A stretch of DNA of 64,000 nucleotides from Cellulomonas timonensis (GCF_900046455.1 NZ_FCOT01000013.1:62001-126000); one strand, 5' to 3'. Positions 34,725-43,728 are shown, counted from the first letter of the stretch. Numbers and translations are program-made. Notes: generated by a model from the letters alone, not told the origin.

Positions 34725-37286
34725 CTACAACGGCCCGACGTCCGTGATCCGCAGCACGACCTCCCCGGCGGCGTCCGACGCGGGCAGGTCCACCACGGCG
34801 TCGATGCGCCAGTCGTGGTCGCCCTCGGGGTCGTCGAGCATCTGCCGCACCTGCCACGTCGTCGCGCCCGGGGTCACCTGGAACAGCGCGGGGCCGCGCG
34901 CCGCGCCTCCGGTGAGGATCTCGTCGTGCTCGTCGTAGTACGGGTCCAGCGCCTGCGCCCACCGCTCGGAGTCCCACGGGGCGCCCTCGGCGTCCAGGTC
35001 CCCGAGTGCCGCCAGGGCGCCGTACTGCTCGCGCGCGGCGAGGTCGACGCGCCGGAACATCGCGCCGCGCACCAGGGCGCGGAAGGCCCGGGGGTTGGCG
35101 GTGACGGGCGGCGGGGTGTCGTCGTCCACGCCGCCGGGCGCGTCCGCGCCCTCCTCGTCGAGCGGGTTGCGCAGCCGCTCCCACTCGTCGAGCAGGCTCG
35201 AGTCGGTGCGGCGGACCAGCTCGCCGAGCCACTCGACGATCTCGTGGAGCTCCTCGGTGCGGGCGTCGTCGGGCACGGTCTGCCGCAGGGCGCGGTAGGC
35301 GTCGGCCAGGTAGCGCAGCAGCACGCCCTCGGTGCGGTCGAGCGAGTACGCGGAGACGTACTCTGCGAACGTCATGGCCTTCTCGTGCATCTCCCGGACC
35401 ACGGACTTGGGGGAGAGCTCGTGGTCGGCGATCCACGGGTTCGTCTTGCGGTAGGTCATGAACGCGGCGCCGAGCAGCTCGGCGAGCGGGCGCGGGTAGG
35501 TGACCTCCTCCAGCAGGGCCATCCGCTCGTCGTACTCGATGCCGTCGGCCTTCATGGCGCCGATGGCCTCGCCGCGCGCCTTGTTCTGCTGGGCGGCCAG
35601 CACCTGGCGCGGGTCGTCGAGGGTGGCCTCGATGATCGACACGACATCGTGCGCGTAGGACGGGTCCTCGCGGTCGAGCAGGTCGAGGGCAGCGAAGGCG
35701 AAGGGCGACAGCGGCTGGTTGAGCGCGAAGTTCGCGGGGATGTCGACGGTGAGCCGCACGGTGCGCGGGGTGGGCCGCCGGCCGGAGGCGTCGTCGGGCA
35801 GGGGCACGCGCTCGACGACGCCGGCGGTGCGCAGCGACAGGTAGATCGAGATGGCCCGGCGGATGTGGCCGGAGCGGTGCGCCTCGGGCTCGTGGTTGTC
35901 GGTCAGCAGCCGGGTCATCGCGGCCACCGGGTCGCCCTCGCGGGCGAGCACGTTGAGCACCATCGCGTGGCTCACCGCGAAGCTCGACGTCAGCGGCTCG
36001 GGCGGGGCGTCGCGCAGCCGCTCGAAGGTCTTGTCCGTCCAGTTGACGGCGCCCTCGGGGGCCTTCTTGCGGACGATCTTCTTGATCTTCTTCGGGTCGT
36101 CGCCGGCCTTGGCCAGCAGCTTGCGGTTCTCGATGACGTGCTCGGGGGCCATCACGATGACCTCGCCCACCGTGTCGTACCCCGCGCGGCCTGCCCGCCC
36201 TGCGATCTGGTGGAACTCGCGCGCCGAGAGGTGGCGCATGCGCACCCCGTCGTACTTGACCAGCGACGTGAGGACGACGGTGCGGATGGGCACGTTGATG
36301 CCGACGCCCAGGGTGTCGGTGCCGCACACCACCTTGAGCAGGCCCTTCTGCGTCAGTCGCTCGACGACCCGGCGGTACTTGGGCAGCATCCCGGCGTGGT
36401 GGATGCCGATGCCGTGGCGCAGCAGCCGGGACAGCGTCTTGCCGAAGCCGGGGCCGAACCGGAAGGCCCCCAGCTCGGTGGCGATGGCGTCCTTCTGCTC
36501 ACGCGTCGCGAGGTTCATCGACAGCAGCGACTGCGCGCGCTCGACGGCCTCCTTCTGCGTGAAGTGCACCACGTACACGGGCGCGCGCTTCGTCTGCACC
36601 AGCTCTTCGAGCAGCTCGTGCAGCGGCTCGACGGCATAGCTGAACGTCAGGGGCACGGGGCGCTCGGCGTTCGCGATGACGGCGACCTCGCCGCCGGTGC
36701 GCCGAGCGATGTCCTCGGCGAAGAAGCCGACGTCGCCGAGCGTGGCGGACATCAGCACGAACTGCGCGCTCGTGAGCTCCAGCAGCGGCACCTGCCACGC
36801 CCAGCCGCGCTGCGGGTCGGCGTAGAAGTGGAACTCGTCCATCACCACCTGGCCGACATCCGCGTCGGGCCCCTCGCGCAGCGCGGTGTTGGCCAGGATC
36901 TCGGCCGTGCAGCAGATGATCGGCGCGTGCGGGTTCACCGCCGAGTCGCCGGTCATCATGCCGACGTTCTCGGAGCCGAAGGCCGCGACCAGTGCGAAGA
37001 ACTTCTCGCTGACCAGCGCCTTGAGCGGGGCGGTGTAGTAGGTGCGGCGGCCCTGTGCCAGCGCCACGAAGTGCGCCGCCACGGCCACCAGCGACTTCCC
37101 GGAGCCCGTGGGGGTCGAGAGGATCACGTGCGAGCCGCTGACCAGCTCGAGGAGCGCCTCCGCTTGATGCGGGTACAGGTCCAGGCCCTCGTCCGCCGCC
37201 CAGCCCGTGAACGCCTCGTACAGCGCGTCGGGGTCGTGGGGGTCGGCGGGGATCCGCTCGGTGAGGGTCAGACGCGATTCGGGCAC
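34725..37286 (-). CDS. DEAD/DEAH-box helicase with DUF3516 C-terminal domain
   Basis: An 853-residue superfamily 2 helicase. Motif I is TPTGSGKS, motif II is the variant DEFH (VVMDEFHFYADP), motif III SAT (LMSATLGD), and motif VI lies in FHQIAGRAGRAGYD, giving a Ski2-like pattern. The C-terminal half (from about residue 430) corresponds to DUF3516, found in actinobacterial helicases of unproven role, possibly RNA processing. I choose GTG 37286, six bases after GACACT, instead of an upstream ATG that adds 38 low-complexity residues. It stands alone on its strand after the PTS IIC gene. Confidence 0.9.
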   Translation of the reverse strand: MPESRLTLTERIPADPHDPDALYEAFTGWAADEGLDLYPHQAEALLELVSGSHVILSTPTGSGKSLVAVAAHFVALAQGRRTYYTAPLKALVSEKFFALVAAFGSENVGMMTGDSAVNPHAPIICCTAEILANTALREGPDADVGQVVMDEFHFYADPQRGWAWQVPLLELTSAQFVLMSATLGDVGFFAEDIARRTGGEVAVIANAERPVPLTFSYAVEPLHELLEELVQTKRAPVYVVHFTQKEAVERAQSLLSMNLATREQKDAIATELGAFRFGPGFGKTLSRLLRHGIGIHHAGMLPKYRRVVERLTQKGLLKVVCGTDTLGVGINVPIRTVVLTSLVKYDGVRMRHLSAREFHQIAGRAGRAGYDTVGEVIVMAPEHVIENRKLLAKAGDDPKKIKKIVRKKAPEGAVNWTDKTFERLRDAPPEPLTSSFAVSHAMVLNVLAREGDPVAAMTRLLTDNHEPEAHRSGHIRRAISIYLSLRTAGVVERVPLPDDASGRRPTPRTVRLTVDIPANFALNQPLSPFAFAALDLLDREDPSYAHDVVSIIEATLDDPRQVLAAQQNKARGEAIGAMKADGIEYDERMALLEEVTYPRPLAELLGAAFMTYRKTNPWIADHELSPKSVVREMHEKAMTFAEYVSAYSLDRTEGVLLRYLADAYRALRQTVPDDARTEELHEIVEWLGELVRRTDSSLLDEWERLRNPLDEEGADAPGGVDDDTPPPVTANPRAFRALVRGAMFRRVDLAAREQYGALAALGDLDAEGAPWDSERWAQALDPYYDEHDEILTGGAARGPALFQVTPGATTWQVRQMLDDPEGDHDWRIDAVVDLPASDAAGEVVLRITDVGPL

Positions 37287-37359
37287 GCGCCCAGTGTCCC
37301 AGGCTCGGCCGCCGGCAGGTCCCGCCCACTGCTGGGAGCCCACGCTCGGGCGGCGTGGC

Positions 37360-38700
37360 TCAGGGCGTGGGCCGTTCCGCGGGGACGGTGTCGTCGGCAC
37401 GCGCAGCGGGTTGGGCGTCCCGCGCCGGGGCCGCGCCGTCGGCGTCCACCACGCCCTCGGCGGGCTCGTCGTCCGGTTCGCGACCCGGCGTCCGCAGGTT
37501 CCAGCGCAGGATCACCCAGCGGAACAGGACGTAGTAGAGGACCGCGTAGCCCAGCCCGATGACAATGAGCAGCAGTGGCCGCTCGGCGATCCGGAAGTTC
37601 AGCAGGAAGTCGATCGCCCCGGCCGAGAACCCGAACCCGTCGCGGATGCCCAGCGCGTTCACCAGCGCGAGCGAGGTGCCCGTGAGCACCGCGTGGATCG
37701 CGTAGAGCGGGTAGGCGACGTACACGAACGCGAACTCGAGCGGCTCCGTGACTCCGGTGACGAAGGCGACGAGCGCTGCCGATCCCATGATCCCCGCGAC
37801 GAGCCTGCGGTTCCTCGCATGCGACGTGTGCACGATGGCCAGGGCGGCGGCGGGAAGCGCGAACATCATGATCGGGAAGAACCCCGTCATGAACGCGCCG
37901 GCGGTGGGGTCGCCGTGCAGGAACCGCGCGATGTCCCCGTTCCACACCTCGCCATCGGCGTCGGTGAACGAGCCGAACTGGAACCACGGCAGCGAGTTGA
38001 GCAGGTGGTGCAGCCCGAACGGGAGCAGCAGCCGGTTGAGGGTGCCGTAGACGAAGGCGCCGAGGATGGTGCTGCCCGTGACCCAGTCGCCCACAGCCGT
38101 GAGTGCCGCGCTGAACACCGGATAGGCGAACGCCCCGACCACCGCGATGCCGATGGCCGCGACCGCGGTGACGATCGGCACGAACCGGCGGCCCCCGAAG
38201 AACGCGAGGTAGGGGGGCAGGGCGATGCGGTGGTAACGCTGGTAGAGCAGCGCGGTGACGAGGCCGATGACGATGCCGCCGAGCACCCCGTAGTTGATGA
38301 GCTCCTGATCCTCGCCGACGGGCGGCTCGCCCAGCACGTAGGGGGACAGCGCGTCCGACACGCCCTCGAACACGAGGTACCCGATGAGGGCCGCGAGCGC
38401 CGTCGAGCCGTCGGACTTGCGCGCGTACCCGATGGCGACGCCGAGCGCGAACAGCAGGGCCAGGTTCCCGAAGAGCGCGTCCCCGGCGGCGGCGAGCACG
38501 TCGGCCACGGGGAGCAGCCAGGGCGCATGGGCCCCGAGGCCGTCGGCGCCCAGCATGTCGTCCTGGCCGAGGCGGAGCAGCAGCGCGGCGGCTGGCAGCG
38601 AGGCGATGGGGAGCATGAGGGAACGGCCGACGCGTTGGAGCTGGGCGAGCCCGGGGATGCCGCGTGACGTGGCGGCGGGGCTGGCGGCGGTGGCAGTCAT
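37360..38700 (-). CDS. PTS glucose/N-acetylglucosamine-type EIIC
   Basis: The membrane-spanning sugar channel of a phosphotransferase system, 446 residues with about ten helices. Family blocks are present: LQRVGRSLMLPIASLPAAALLLRLGQ, FGLHHLLNSLPWFQFG with the sugar-contacting histidine region, and GVTEPLEFAFVYVAYPLY. It has IIC only; IIB and IIA are encoded as separate proteins at 39729-40737. AGGAG lies five bases before the ATG. Two dre-like operators stand in the divergent region, so a DasR-type regulator probably controls it, which suggests N-acetylglucosamine; glucose is also possible. Confidence 0.92.
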   Translation of the reverse strand: MTATAASPAATSRGIPGLAQLQRVGRSLMLPIASLPAAALLLRLGQDDMLGADGLGAHAPWLLPVADVLAAAGDALFGNLALLFALGVAIGYARKSDGSTALAALIGYLVFEGVSDALSPYVLGEPPVGEDQELINYGVLGGIVIGLVTALLYQRYHRIALPPYLAFFGGRRFVPIVTAVAAIGIAVVGAFAYPVFSAALTAVGDWVTGSTILGAFVYGTLNRLLLPFGLHHLLNSLPWFQFGSFTDADGEVWNGDIARFLHGDPTAGAFMTGFFPIMMFALPAAALAIVHTSHARNRRLVAGIMGSAALVAFVTGVTEPLEFAFVYVAYPLYAIHAVLTGTSLALVNALGIRDGFGFSAGAIDFLLNFRIAERPLLLIVIGLGYAVLYYVLFRWVILRWNLRTPGREPDDEPAEGVVDADGAAPARDAQPAARADDTVPAERPTP

Positions 38701-38825
38701 GGGCACTCCTGGGTGCTGACGTCCGGCGCGATCGAGGGTGGCGGCGCGTGGGTGGGGCGCGCGCGGCCGGTGCCCGTCGGGGGTCGTCCCGGAGTCGTCA
38801 GGCCCCGGGCTCCGAGCAGGCGACA

Positions 38826-38841
38826 AGTTGTCTGGACCAGT
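38826..38841. promoter_or_regulatory. dre-like operator 1 (DasR/GntR site)
   Basis: AGTTGTCTGGACCAGT matches the Streptomyces DasR consensus ACTGGTCTAGACCAGT at 13 of 16 positions. It lies between the divergent IIC gene and the GntR-type regulator. Confidence 0.78.
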
Positions 38842-38850
38842 TGCGCCCAC

Positions 38851-38866
38851 ACTGGTCTAGACCTCA
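38851..38866. promoter_or_regulatory. dre-like operator 2 (DasR/GntR site)
   Basis: ACTGGTCTAGACCTCA matches the first 13 bases of the DasR consensus exactly and fails in the last three. Its centre is 25 bases from that of the first site, close enough for two dimers to bind side by side. It ends about 50 bases before the regulator start. Confidence 0.8.
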
Positions 38867-38918
38867 AGATGGCGTCAAGGGGGCCGGCCACGCAGCGCGC
38901 ACGGAGGGAGCGGGTCGC

Positions 38919-39692
38919 ATGGAGACCGAGCAGCCCTTTGCCGCCGCGTCGACCGGCAAGCGCAAGCACCTGGCCGTCCGGGAGTACCTCGCCGGCCTCG
39001 TGGCCCGCGAGCTCGACGTCGGCGACGCGATCCCCTCCGAGCGCACCCTCTCCGAGCGGTTCGGCGTCGCCCGGATGACCGTCCGCCAGGCCGTCGACGC
39101 CCTGGTCGCGGATGGCCTGCTGGCTCGCGAGCAGGGCCGCGGCACCTTCGTGGCCCCCCGCCGGGTCGACTTCGAGATGCGGCTGACGACATTCGGCGAG
39201 GAGATGCGCCGACGCGGCATGCGGCCCGACAGCAAGGTCCTCGCGGCGGAGCGCGTCTCCGCGCCAGCCGACGTGGCCGACGCCCTCGGAACCCTCACCG
39301 GGCGCCCGCTGCACTACCTGTGCCGGGTGCGGTACGCCGATGGCACCCCGATGAGCATCGAGCAGACCTGGGTGCCGGTGGCGCTGGCCCCGGACCTCTT
39401 CGCCGGCGGGGCGCCGGGGAGCGTCTACGACGCGCTGCGCCGGCTCGGCCTGGACCCGGCCTGGGGTGAGGAGACGCTGACCGCCGACGACGCGGACGAC
39501 CGCGAGGCCGCGCTCCTCGGCATGCGCAGCAGGCGCGCGGTGATGCGCGCCGAGCGCCGCACCTTCAGCGAGGCCGGGCCCTGCGCCTACTCGCGGGCCT
39601 GCTACCGGGGGGACCGTTACAGCGTGTGGGTGCCCCTCGGCGCCCCGACCCGCGTGCTCGTGCCCCGGCAATCCCCACACCCCGCGGCATGA
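38919..39692 (+). CDS. GntR/HutC-family regulator (DasR-like)
   Basis: A 257-residue regulator with an N-terminal winged helix (IPSERTLSERFGVARMTVRQAVDALVADGLLAREQGRGTFV, about residues 40-80) and a UTRA effector domain (HYLCRVRYADGTPMSIEQTWVP). In Streptomyces, DasR senses glucosamine-6-phosphate and controls N-acetylglucosamine uptake. The two dre-like sites upstream and the flanking PTS genes support the same role. GGAGGGAG precedes the ATG. It may also repress itself, since the operators lie between it and the divergent IIC gene. Confidence 0.9.
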   Translation: METEQPFAAASTGKRKHLAVREYLAGLVARELDVGDAIPSERTLSERFGVARMTVRQAVDALVADGLLAREQGRGTFVAPRRVDFEMRLTTFGEEMRRRGMRPDSKVLAAERVSAPADVADALGTLTGRPLHYLCRVRYADGTPMSIEQTWVPVALAPDLFAGGAPGSVYDALRRLGLDPAWGEETLTADDADDREAALLGMRSRRAVMRAERRTFSEAGPCAYSRACYRGDRYSVWVPLGAPTRVLVPRQSPHPAA

Positions 39693-39728
39693 GAAGCCCA
39701 GCGGCCTGAGAAGACGAGCGAGGAGGAG

Positions 39729-39989
39729 ATGACGACGATGCGCGGACCGCAGAACCAGCGCGAACAGGCAGCGGCGATCCTGGCCGCGCTCGGCGGCGTC
39801 GGCAACATCGACGAGATCGAGCCGTGCACCACGCGGCTGCGGTCCCTGGTCAAGGCCCCCGGACAGGTGGATGCGGCCGCGCTGCGGGCCGCGGGCGCCT
39901 ACGGCGTGATGATCTCCGGGCGCGTGGTGCAGGTGGTGGTCGGCCCGGGCGTCGACACCCTGGCCAGCGACCTCGAGGAGCTGATGTGA
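39729..39989 (+). CDS. PTS EIIB protein, first copy
   Basis: An 86-residue free-standing glucose-family EIIB domain. The phosphorylated cysteine is Cys33 in EPCTTRLRSLV; the fold's other signature, GVMISGRVVQVVVGPGVDTLASDLEEL, follows. It accepts phosphate from IIA and passes it to the sugar in IIC. GAGGAGGAG adjoins the ATG; the in-frame ATG at 39738 is an alternative start. It is the first of two tandem IIB genes, 36 bases after the regulator. Confidence 0.92.
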   Translation: MTTMRGPQNQREQAAAILAALGGVGNIDEIEPCTTRLRSLVKAPGQVDAAALRAAGAYGVMISGRVVQVVVGPGVDTLASDLEELM

Positions 39990-40018
39990 GTGCCGACGCC
40001 ACCACGAAGGAGCGGGAC

Positions 40019-40267
40019 ATGAGCGAGCGGGCCGCGACCAGCAAGGCAGGGCGGATCGTCGAGGCGCTCGGCGGGGACGCGAACATCCTCGACCTGGAGC
40101 CCTGCATCACCCGGCTGCGGGCGGAGGTGGCCGACAGCGCCCTGGTCGACGCGCGCGCCCTGCGGGCCGCCGGCGCGATCGGGGTGGTGGCGTCGGGCAA
40201 CGTCGTCCAGGTGGTTGTGGGCCCGGAGGCGGACACGCTCGCGTCGGACATCGGCGAGCTGCGCTGA
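40019..40267 (+). CDS. PTS EIIB protein, second copy
   Basis: An 82-residue EIIB paralogue of the preceding gene, with active Cys29 in EPCITRLRAEV and the ending GVVASGNVVQVVVGPEADTLASDIGEL nearly identical in pattern. I choose ATG 40019 because AAGGAG lies seven bases upstream; an in-frame GTG at 39986 overlaps the previous stop and would add 11 residues. Its stop overlaps the IIA start. Both copies keep the cysteine, so both may be active, perhaps with different IIC partners. Confidence 0.9.
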   Translation: MSERAATSKAGRIVEALGGDANILDLEPCITRLRAEVADSALVDARALRAAGAIGVVASGNVVQVVVGPEADTLASDIGELR

Positions 40268-40737
40268 TGGCCGGCGTCACGATCCTGGCCCCGGTGCGGG
40301 GGACGGTCGCCCTGCTCGCGGACGTCGACGACCCCGTGTTCGCGGGCGAGCTGGTTGGCCCCGGCGTGGCGATCAAGCCCGACCAGGAGGGCTCGGGCAC
40401 GGTGCTGGCGCCGGTCACCGGGCGCGTCGTCAAGCTGCACCCGCACGCCTTCGTCATCGAGGCGCAGGCGGGCGCGGCGTCCGTGGCGGTGCTGGTCCAC
40501 CTGGGCATCGACACCGTGCAGCTGGGCGGCGAGGGGTTCGCCCTGCGCGTGGCCGAGGGGGACGAGGTCGTCGCCGGGCAGCCGCTGGTGGCCTGGGACC
40601 CGGCGGCGGTGGAGCGCGGCGGCCGGTCGTCGGTATGCCCAGTAGTGGTGCTCGAGGCCACGCCGGAGTCGTTGACCCGGCGGGTCGAGCGGGGCGGCCG
40701 CGTGGACGCGGGGGAGCCGCTGCTCGACTGGTCGTGA
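40267..40737 (+). CDS. crr: PTS EIIA(Glc)-type protein
   Basis: A 156-residue EIIA of the glucose family that relays phosphate from HPr to IIB. The phosphorylated histidine is His78 in VLVHLGIDTVQLGG, and the partner histidine lies in KLHPHAFVIEA. The N-terminal ILAPVRGTVALL and the GSGTVLAPVTGRVV block are typical. The start shares a base with the second IIB stop. The stop codon lies in the left arm of a bidirectional terminator. In this bacterium it may also serve IIC proteins encoded elsewhere. Confidence 0.93.
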   Translation: MAGVTILAPVRGTVALLADVDDPVFAGELVGPGVAIKPDQEGSGTVLAPVTGRVVKLHPHAFVIEAQAGAASVAVLVHLGIDTVQLGGEGFALRVAEGDEVVAGQPLVAWDPAAVERGGRSSVCPVVVLEATPESLTRRVERGGRVDAGEPLLDWS

Positions 40738-40774
40738 GCGCTCGGGCGGCCGAGGGGGACGCCCGAGCGCTCAC
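40734..40774. terminator. Bidirectional terminator overlapping both convergent stop codons
   Basis: A perfect 15-bp stem (40734-40748 with 40760-40774) and an 11-base loop. The left arm contains the EIIA stop codon and the right arm the stop of the convergent membrane-protein gene. Confidence 0.88.
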
Positions 40775-41826
40775 CGGCCCACTGCTGCGGCGGCGTCCTG
40801 TCGCGGGGCGCCCATGTCGGCCGCCCGGGTCGAGGCCGCGTGCAGCGCCCGCTCCAGCGGCCCGCGGCCCAGCCACAGCCGCCAACCGGTGCAGAACGCG
40901 ATCGTGACCAGCACGAACGCCGCCCAGATCGCGTAGCGCGGCTGCCACACCACCTCGCTGCCCAGGAGCCCCACCACCACCACATGCCCGACGTAGGCCG
41001 TGAGCGCCAACGCCCCGGTGGCCGCGAGGGGGAGGAGCACGCGTGGCGCGCGGTCATAGGCCACCAGGCACAGGCCGAGCACGGCGACCGCCACACCGGC
41101 GTTCGCCACCACCTCGAACGCGGTGCTCGCGTGCGGCTCCGTCGTCACCAGCCGCATCAGGCCTGCCGACGCGGGCCCGGCCTGCAGCAGCGCCCATGAC
41201 AGCAGGTGCGCGGCGAGCGCCATCCCCGCGCCGACCAGCATCATCATCCGGCGGACGCGAGGCGAGCGCAGGTCCATCCGCCCCACCGCCAGCCCAGCCA
41301 GCAGGTACGCGATCCAGACGCCGACGGGGTAGTGCGGGCCGATCACCAGGTCGGTGAGCGGCTCGAAGCCAGTCGGTGGCTCGGCGACAAGCCAGTCACG
41401 GGCCGCGAACACCAGCGGCGGCGCCACCACGGCCACCACCGCGGCGACCGCCAGCAGCATGCGCGCGCGCAGCCCTAGGAACGGCGCGACCAACAGGAAC
41501 AGCAGGGCGTACTGCAGCAGGATCAGCGCCAGGGGAGCCCCGAACAGCTCCAGCACCAGGCCCAGCGGGATCAGCAGCGCGCCACGGATGACGATGCGAC
41601 GGCGCGACCTCGCGCGCTGTGCGCCCTCGACGGGCTCGGCGCCGCCGGACAGCAGCGCCACCGCCACCCCCGCCAGGACGACGAAGAGCGCCGACGAGCG
41701 GCCGTCCGCGATCTGCACGGCGCCACGCGGCCACGGGTCGCCCGCGGCGCCGGGCGCCAGGTGGGCGGTGATCATCCCCAGGACGGCCAGGCCCCGTGCG
41801 ACATCGACCCCCCCGAGGCGCTCCAC
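40771..41826 (-). CDS. Heparan-alpha-glucosaminide acetyltransferase-like membrane protein
   Basis: A polytopic protein of about 351 residues. The N-terminus (RLGGVDVARGLAVLGMITAHLAP) matches the HGSNAT_cat/DUF1624 and DUF418 group of membrane acyltransferase-like proteins, and the C-terminal helices (LPLAATGALALTAYVGHVVV) match DUF418. About ten helices are predicted. The group is thought to transfer acyl groups across the membrane, but the substrate is unknown. The TAGCGT hexamer at 41834-41839 overlaps the first possible GTG, so I start at GTG 41826, seven bases further. Its position beside an amino-sugar PTS is suggestive only. Confidence 0.82.
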   Translation of the reverse strand: MERLGGVDVARGLAVLGMITAHLAPGAAGDPWPRGAVQIADGRSSALFVVLAGVAVALLSGGAEPVEGAQRARSRRRIVIRGALLIPLGLVLELFGAPLALILLQYALLFLLVAPFLGLRARMLLAVAAVVAVVAPPLVFAARDWLVAEPPTGFEPLTDLVIGPHYPVGVWIAYLLAGLAVGRMDLRSPRVRRMMMLVGAGMALAAHLLSWALLQAGPASAGLMRLVTTEPHASTAFEVVANAGVAVAVLGLCLVAYDRAPRVLLPLAATGALALTAYVGHVVVVGLLGSEVVWQPRYAIWAAFVLVTIAFCTGWRLWLGRGPLERALHAASTRAADMGAPRQDAAAAVGR

Positions 41827-41880
41827 CCACCGCACGCTACCGGCGGAGGGCCGGCACAGGGCGCTCGGCGCTCGCGGACG

Positions 41881-42774
41881 TCACTCCGACGCCCGGGCGA
41901 GATCGCAGACGTCCAACAACCTCCGCCGCAACTCGTTGGAGCGCGTGGCGTAGTCCCGCTGGCGCCGCACGTACTCGGCCTTGCCCTCGGGGGTCTCGAC
42001 AGCCACGGCGTGCTCGCCGAGGGAGGAGACGTCGTACGGGGAGGCCTGCATGTCCAGGGTGCGGATGTCGCGTGCGAGCTCGAAGCAGTCGAGCAGCAGG
42101 TCGCCCGGCACGAGCGGCCCGAGCTTGAGCGCCCACTTGAGGCAGTCCATGTTCGCGTGCAGGCAGCCGGGCTGCTCGCTGGCCACTTGCGTCTCGCGGC
42201 TCAAGGGCTCGCGGTTGCGGGGGACCGCCTCGGGGGTGAAGAAGCGGAACGCGTCGAAGTGGGTGCAGCGCAGGGGGTGCTGCTCGACGACGGCGTCGGT
42301 GCCCTCGCGGCCGAGTCGCAGCGGCAGGGTGTGCCGGCGGCGGGTGTCGTCCTGCCGGTAGACCATCGCCCACTCGTGCATGCCGAAGCAGCCGGTGTGG
42401 GCGGGGCGGGCAGCGGTGGCCGCGAGCAGCTCGCGGATGTAGGCCACGGGGTCGGCGCGGTCGGCGAGGAAGGCCTCGACGTCGAGCGTCACGGCGCCGT
42501 TGGCGTCGGCCCGGTACCAGCGCCAGCCGGCGTGCTCAGCCGGGCCGTCGTCCGTGGCGGCGAGGGCGACGCCGACGCCGGGGTGCCATCGGCGCAGCAG
42601 CGACGGCTTGATGCCGTAGTAGTCGTAGAGGAAGTCGTCGACGGGGTGGCGCTCGCGGTTCGCCTTGCGGGCGCGGTGGGCGGCGGTGAGCGCGTCGGCG
42701 CGGGCCTGGTGCGCGTCGGCGCGGGGGCGCCAGTCCGCCGGCGCGAGCGGCTCGGCGTGCACGGGCTGTCTCAC
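41881..42774 (-). CDS. Conserved actinobacterial protein (often labelled 3-methyladenine DNA glycosylase)
   Basis: A 297-residue soluble protein. Blocks such as VDDFLYDYYGIKPSLLRRWHPG, TGCFGMHEWAMVYRQDD, CTHFDAFRFFTPEAVPRN and EQPGCLHANMDCLKWA look strongly conserved and rich in His, Cys and Asp, which could bind a metal. I recall relatives being labelled 3-methyladenine DNA glycosylase, but I see no helix-hairpin-helix or other glycosylase motif, so I treat the function as unknown. It is divergent from the methyltransferase gene at 42907. Confidence 0.72.
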   Translation of the reverse strand: MRQPVHAEPLAPADWRPRADAHQARADALTAAHRARKANRERHPVDDFLYDYYGIKPSLLRRWHPGVGVALAATDDGPAEHAGWRWYRADANGAVTLDVEAFLADRADPVAYIRELLAATAARPAHTGCFGMHEWAMVYRQDDTRRRHTLPLRLGREGTDAVVEQHPLRCTHFDAFRFFTPEAVPRNREPLSRETQVASEQPGCLHANMDCLKWALKLGPLVPGDLLLDCFELARDIRTLDMQASPYDVSSLGEHAVAVETPEGKAEYVRRQRDYATRSNELRRRLLDVCDLARASE

Positions 42775-42870
42775 CCGCCCAGGGTAGGCGGCGCGATGCG
42801 GGGGTCTGACCTCCAGATGCCCGGGCCGACCCCCTTCTATCTCATCAAAGGAGACGAATTGGTCCGGGGG

Positions 42871-42901
42871 TTGAAACGGAGTCGCGTGTCCGGATTACAG
42901 T
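42871..42901 (+). promoter_or_regulatory. Promoter of the methyltransferase gene
   Basis: TTGAAA (42871-42876) and TACAGT (42896-42901), 19 bases apart, form one of the best sigma-70-like promoters in the window. The GTG start lies five bases after the -10. Confidence 0.65.
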
Positions 42902-42906
42902 GACGT

Positions 42907-43728
42907 GTGAGCACCCAGGCCAAGCAGGACGTCTACACCCACGGGCACCACGACAGCGTGCTGCGTTCGCACAGGTGGCGGACCGCGGAGAACTCCGCGG
43001 GCTACCTGCTGCCCTACCTGCGACCAGGCGCGCACGTCCTCGACGTGGGCTGCGGCCCGGGCACCATCACCATCGACTTCGCCGGGCGGATCGCCCCCGC
43101 GCAGATCATCGGCCTCGACAGGTCCGCCACGGTGATCGACGCCGCACGTGAGGCCGCTGCCGAGGCCGGCGTGGAGAACGCCGAGTTCGTGGTCGGCGAC
43201 GTCTATGAGCTGCCGTACGCCGACGGGACCTTCGACGTGGTGCACGCGCATCAGGTGCTGCAGCACCTCACCGACCCCGTCGCCGCGCTGCGCGAGATGA
43301 AGCGGGTCACCAAGCCCGGCGGCGTCGTGGCCGTGCGCGACGCCGACTACGCCGCGATGACCTGGTACCCCGCCTCGCCGGGCCTCGACGAGTGGCTCGC
43401 GCTCTACCACGAGGTCACGCAGGCCAACGGGGCCGAGGCCGACGCCGGACGGCGTCTGCAGAGCTGGGTCCGGGATGCGGGCTTCGACCCGGCCGGCATC
43501 GCGCCGGGCGCCGGGGTGTGGTGCTACGCCACCCCGGAGGACCGCACCTGGTGGTCCGAGCTGTGGGCCGACCGTGCCGTCGCGTCGAACTTCGCCGCGC
43601 AGGCCATCGAGTACGGGCTCGCCGACGACGTCGGCCTCGAGCACCTGGCCGAGGCCTGGCGCGAGTGGGGCCGCGCGGAGGACGGCTGGTTCACGATCCT
43701 GCACGGCGAGGTCATCGCCCACGTCTGA
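42907..43728 (+). CDS. SAM-dependent methyltransferase (UbiE-like class I)
   Basis: A 273-residue class I methyltransferase. Motif I is VLDVGCGPGTITIDFA, the acidic residue binding the SAM ribose lies in IGLDRSATVID, motif II is DGTFDVVHAHQVLQHL, and motif III is VTKPGGVVAVRDADYA. This resembles UbiE/Coq5-type enzymes, but many unrelated small-molecule methyltransferases share the pattern. A GTG start is used five bases after a strong -10. The next gene starts 66 bases on with its own -10 hexamer. The substrate is not known. Confidence 0.9.
   Translation: MSTQAKQDVYTHGHHDSVLRSHRWRTAENSAGYLLPYLRPGAHVLDVGCGPGTITIDFAGRIAPAQIIGLDRSATVIDAAREAAAEAGVENAEFVVGDVYELPYADGTFDVVHAHQVLQHLTDPVAALREMKRVTKPGGVVAVRDADYAAMTWYPASPGLDEWLALYHEVTQANGAEADAGRRLQSWVRDAGFDPAGIAPGAGVWCYATPEDRTWWSELWADRAVASNFAAQAIEYGLADDVGLEHLAEAWREWGRAEDGWFTILHGEVIAHV

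Noticed and set aside
34311-37562. A 1083-codon open frame on the plus strand opposite the helicase gene
   Set aside because: It mirrors the helicase, is rich in Arg, Gly, His and Val with no family motifs, and arises from G/C-biased codon use on the other strand. Similar long shadows at 52178-55300 and 13365-15902 on the minus strand are rejected for the same reason.
34167-40737. Genomic island or prophage
   Set aside because: Codon use and base composition look uniform throughout the window, and no integrase, transposase, phage or plasmid genes are seen.
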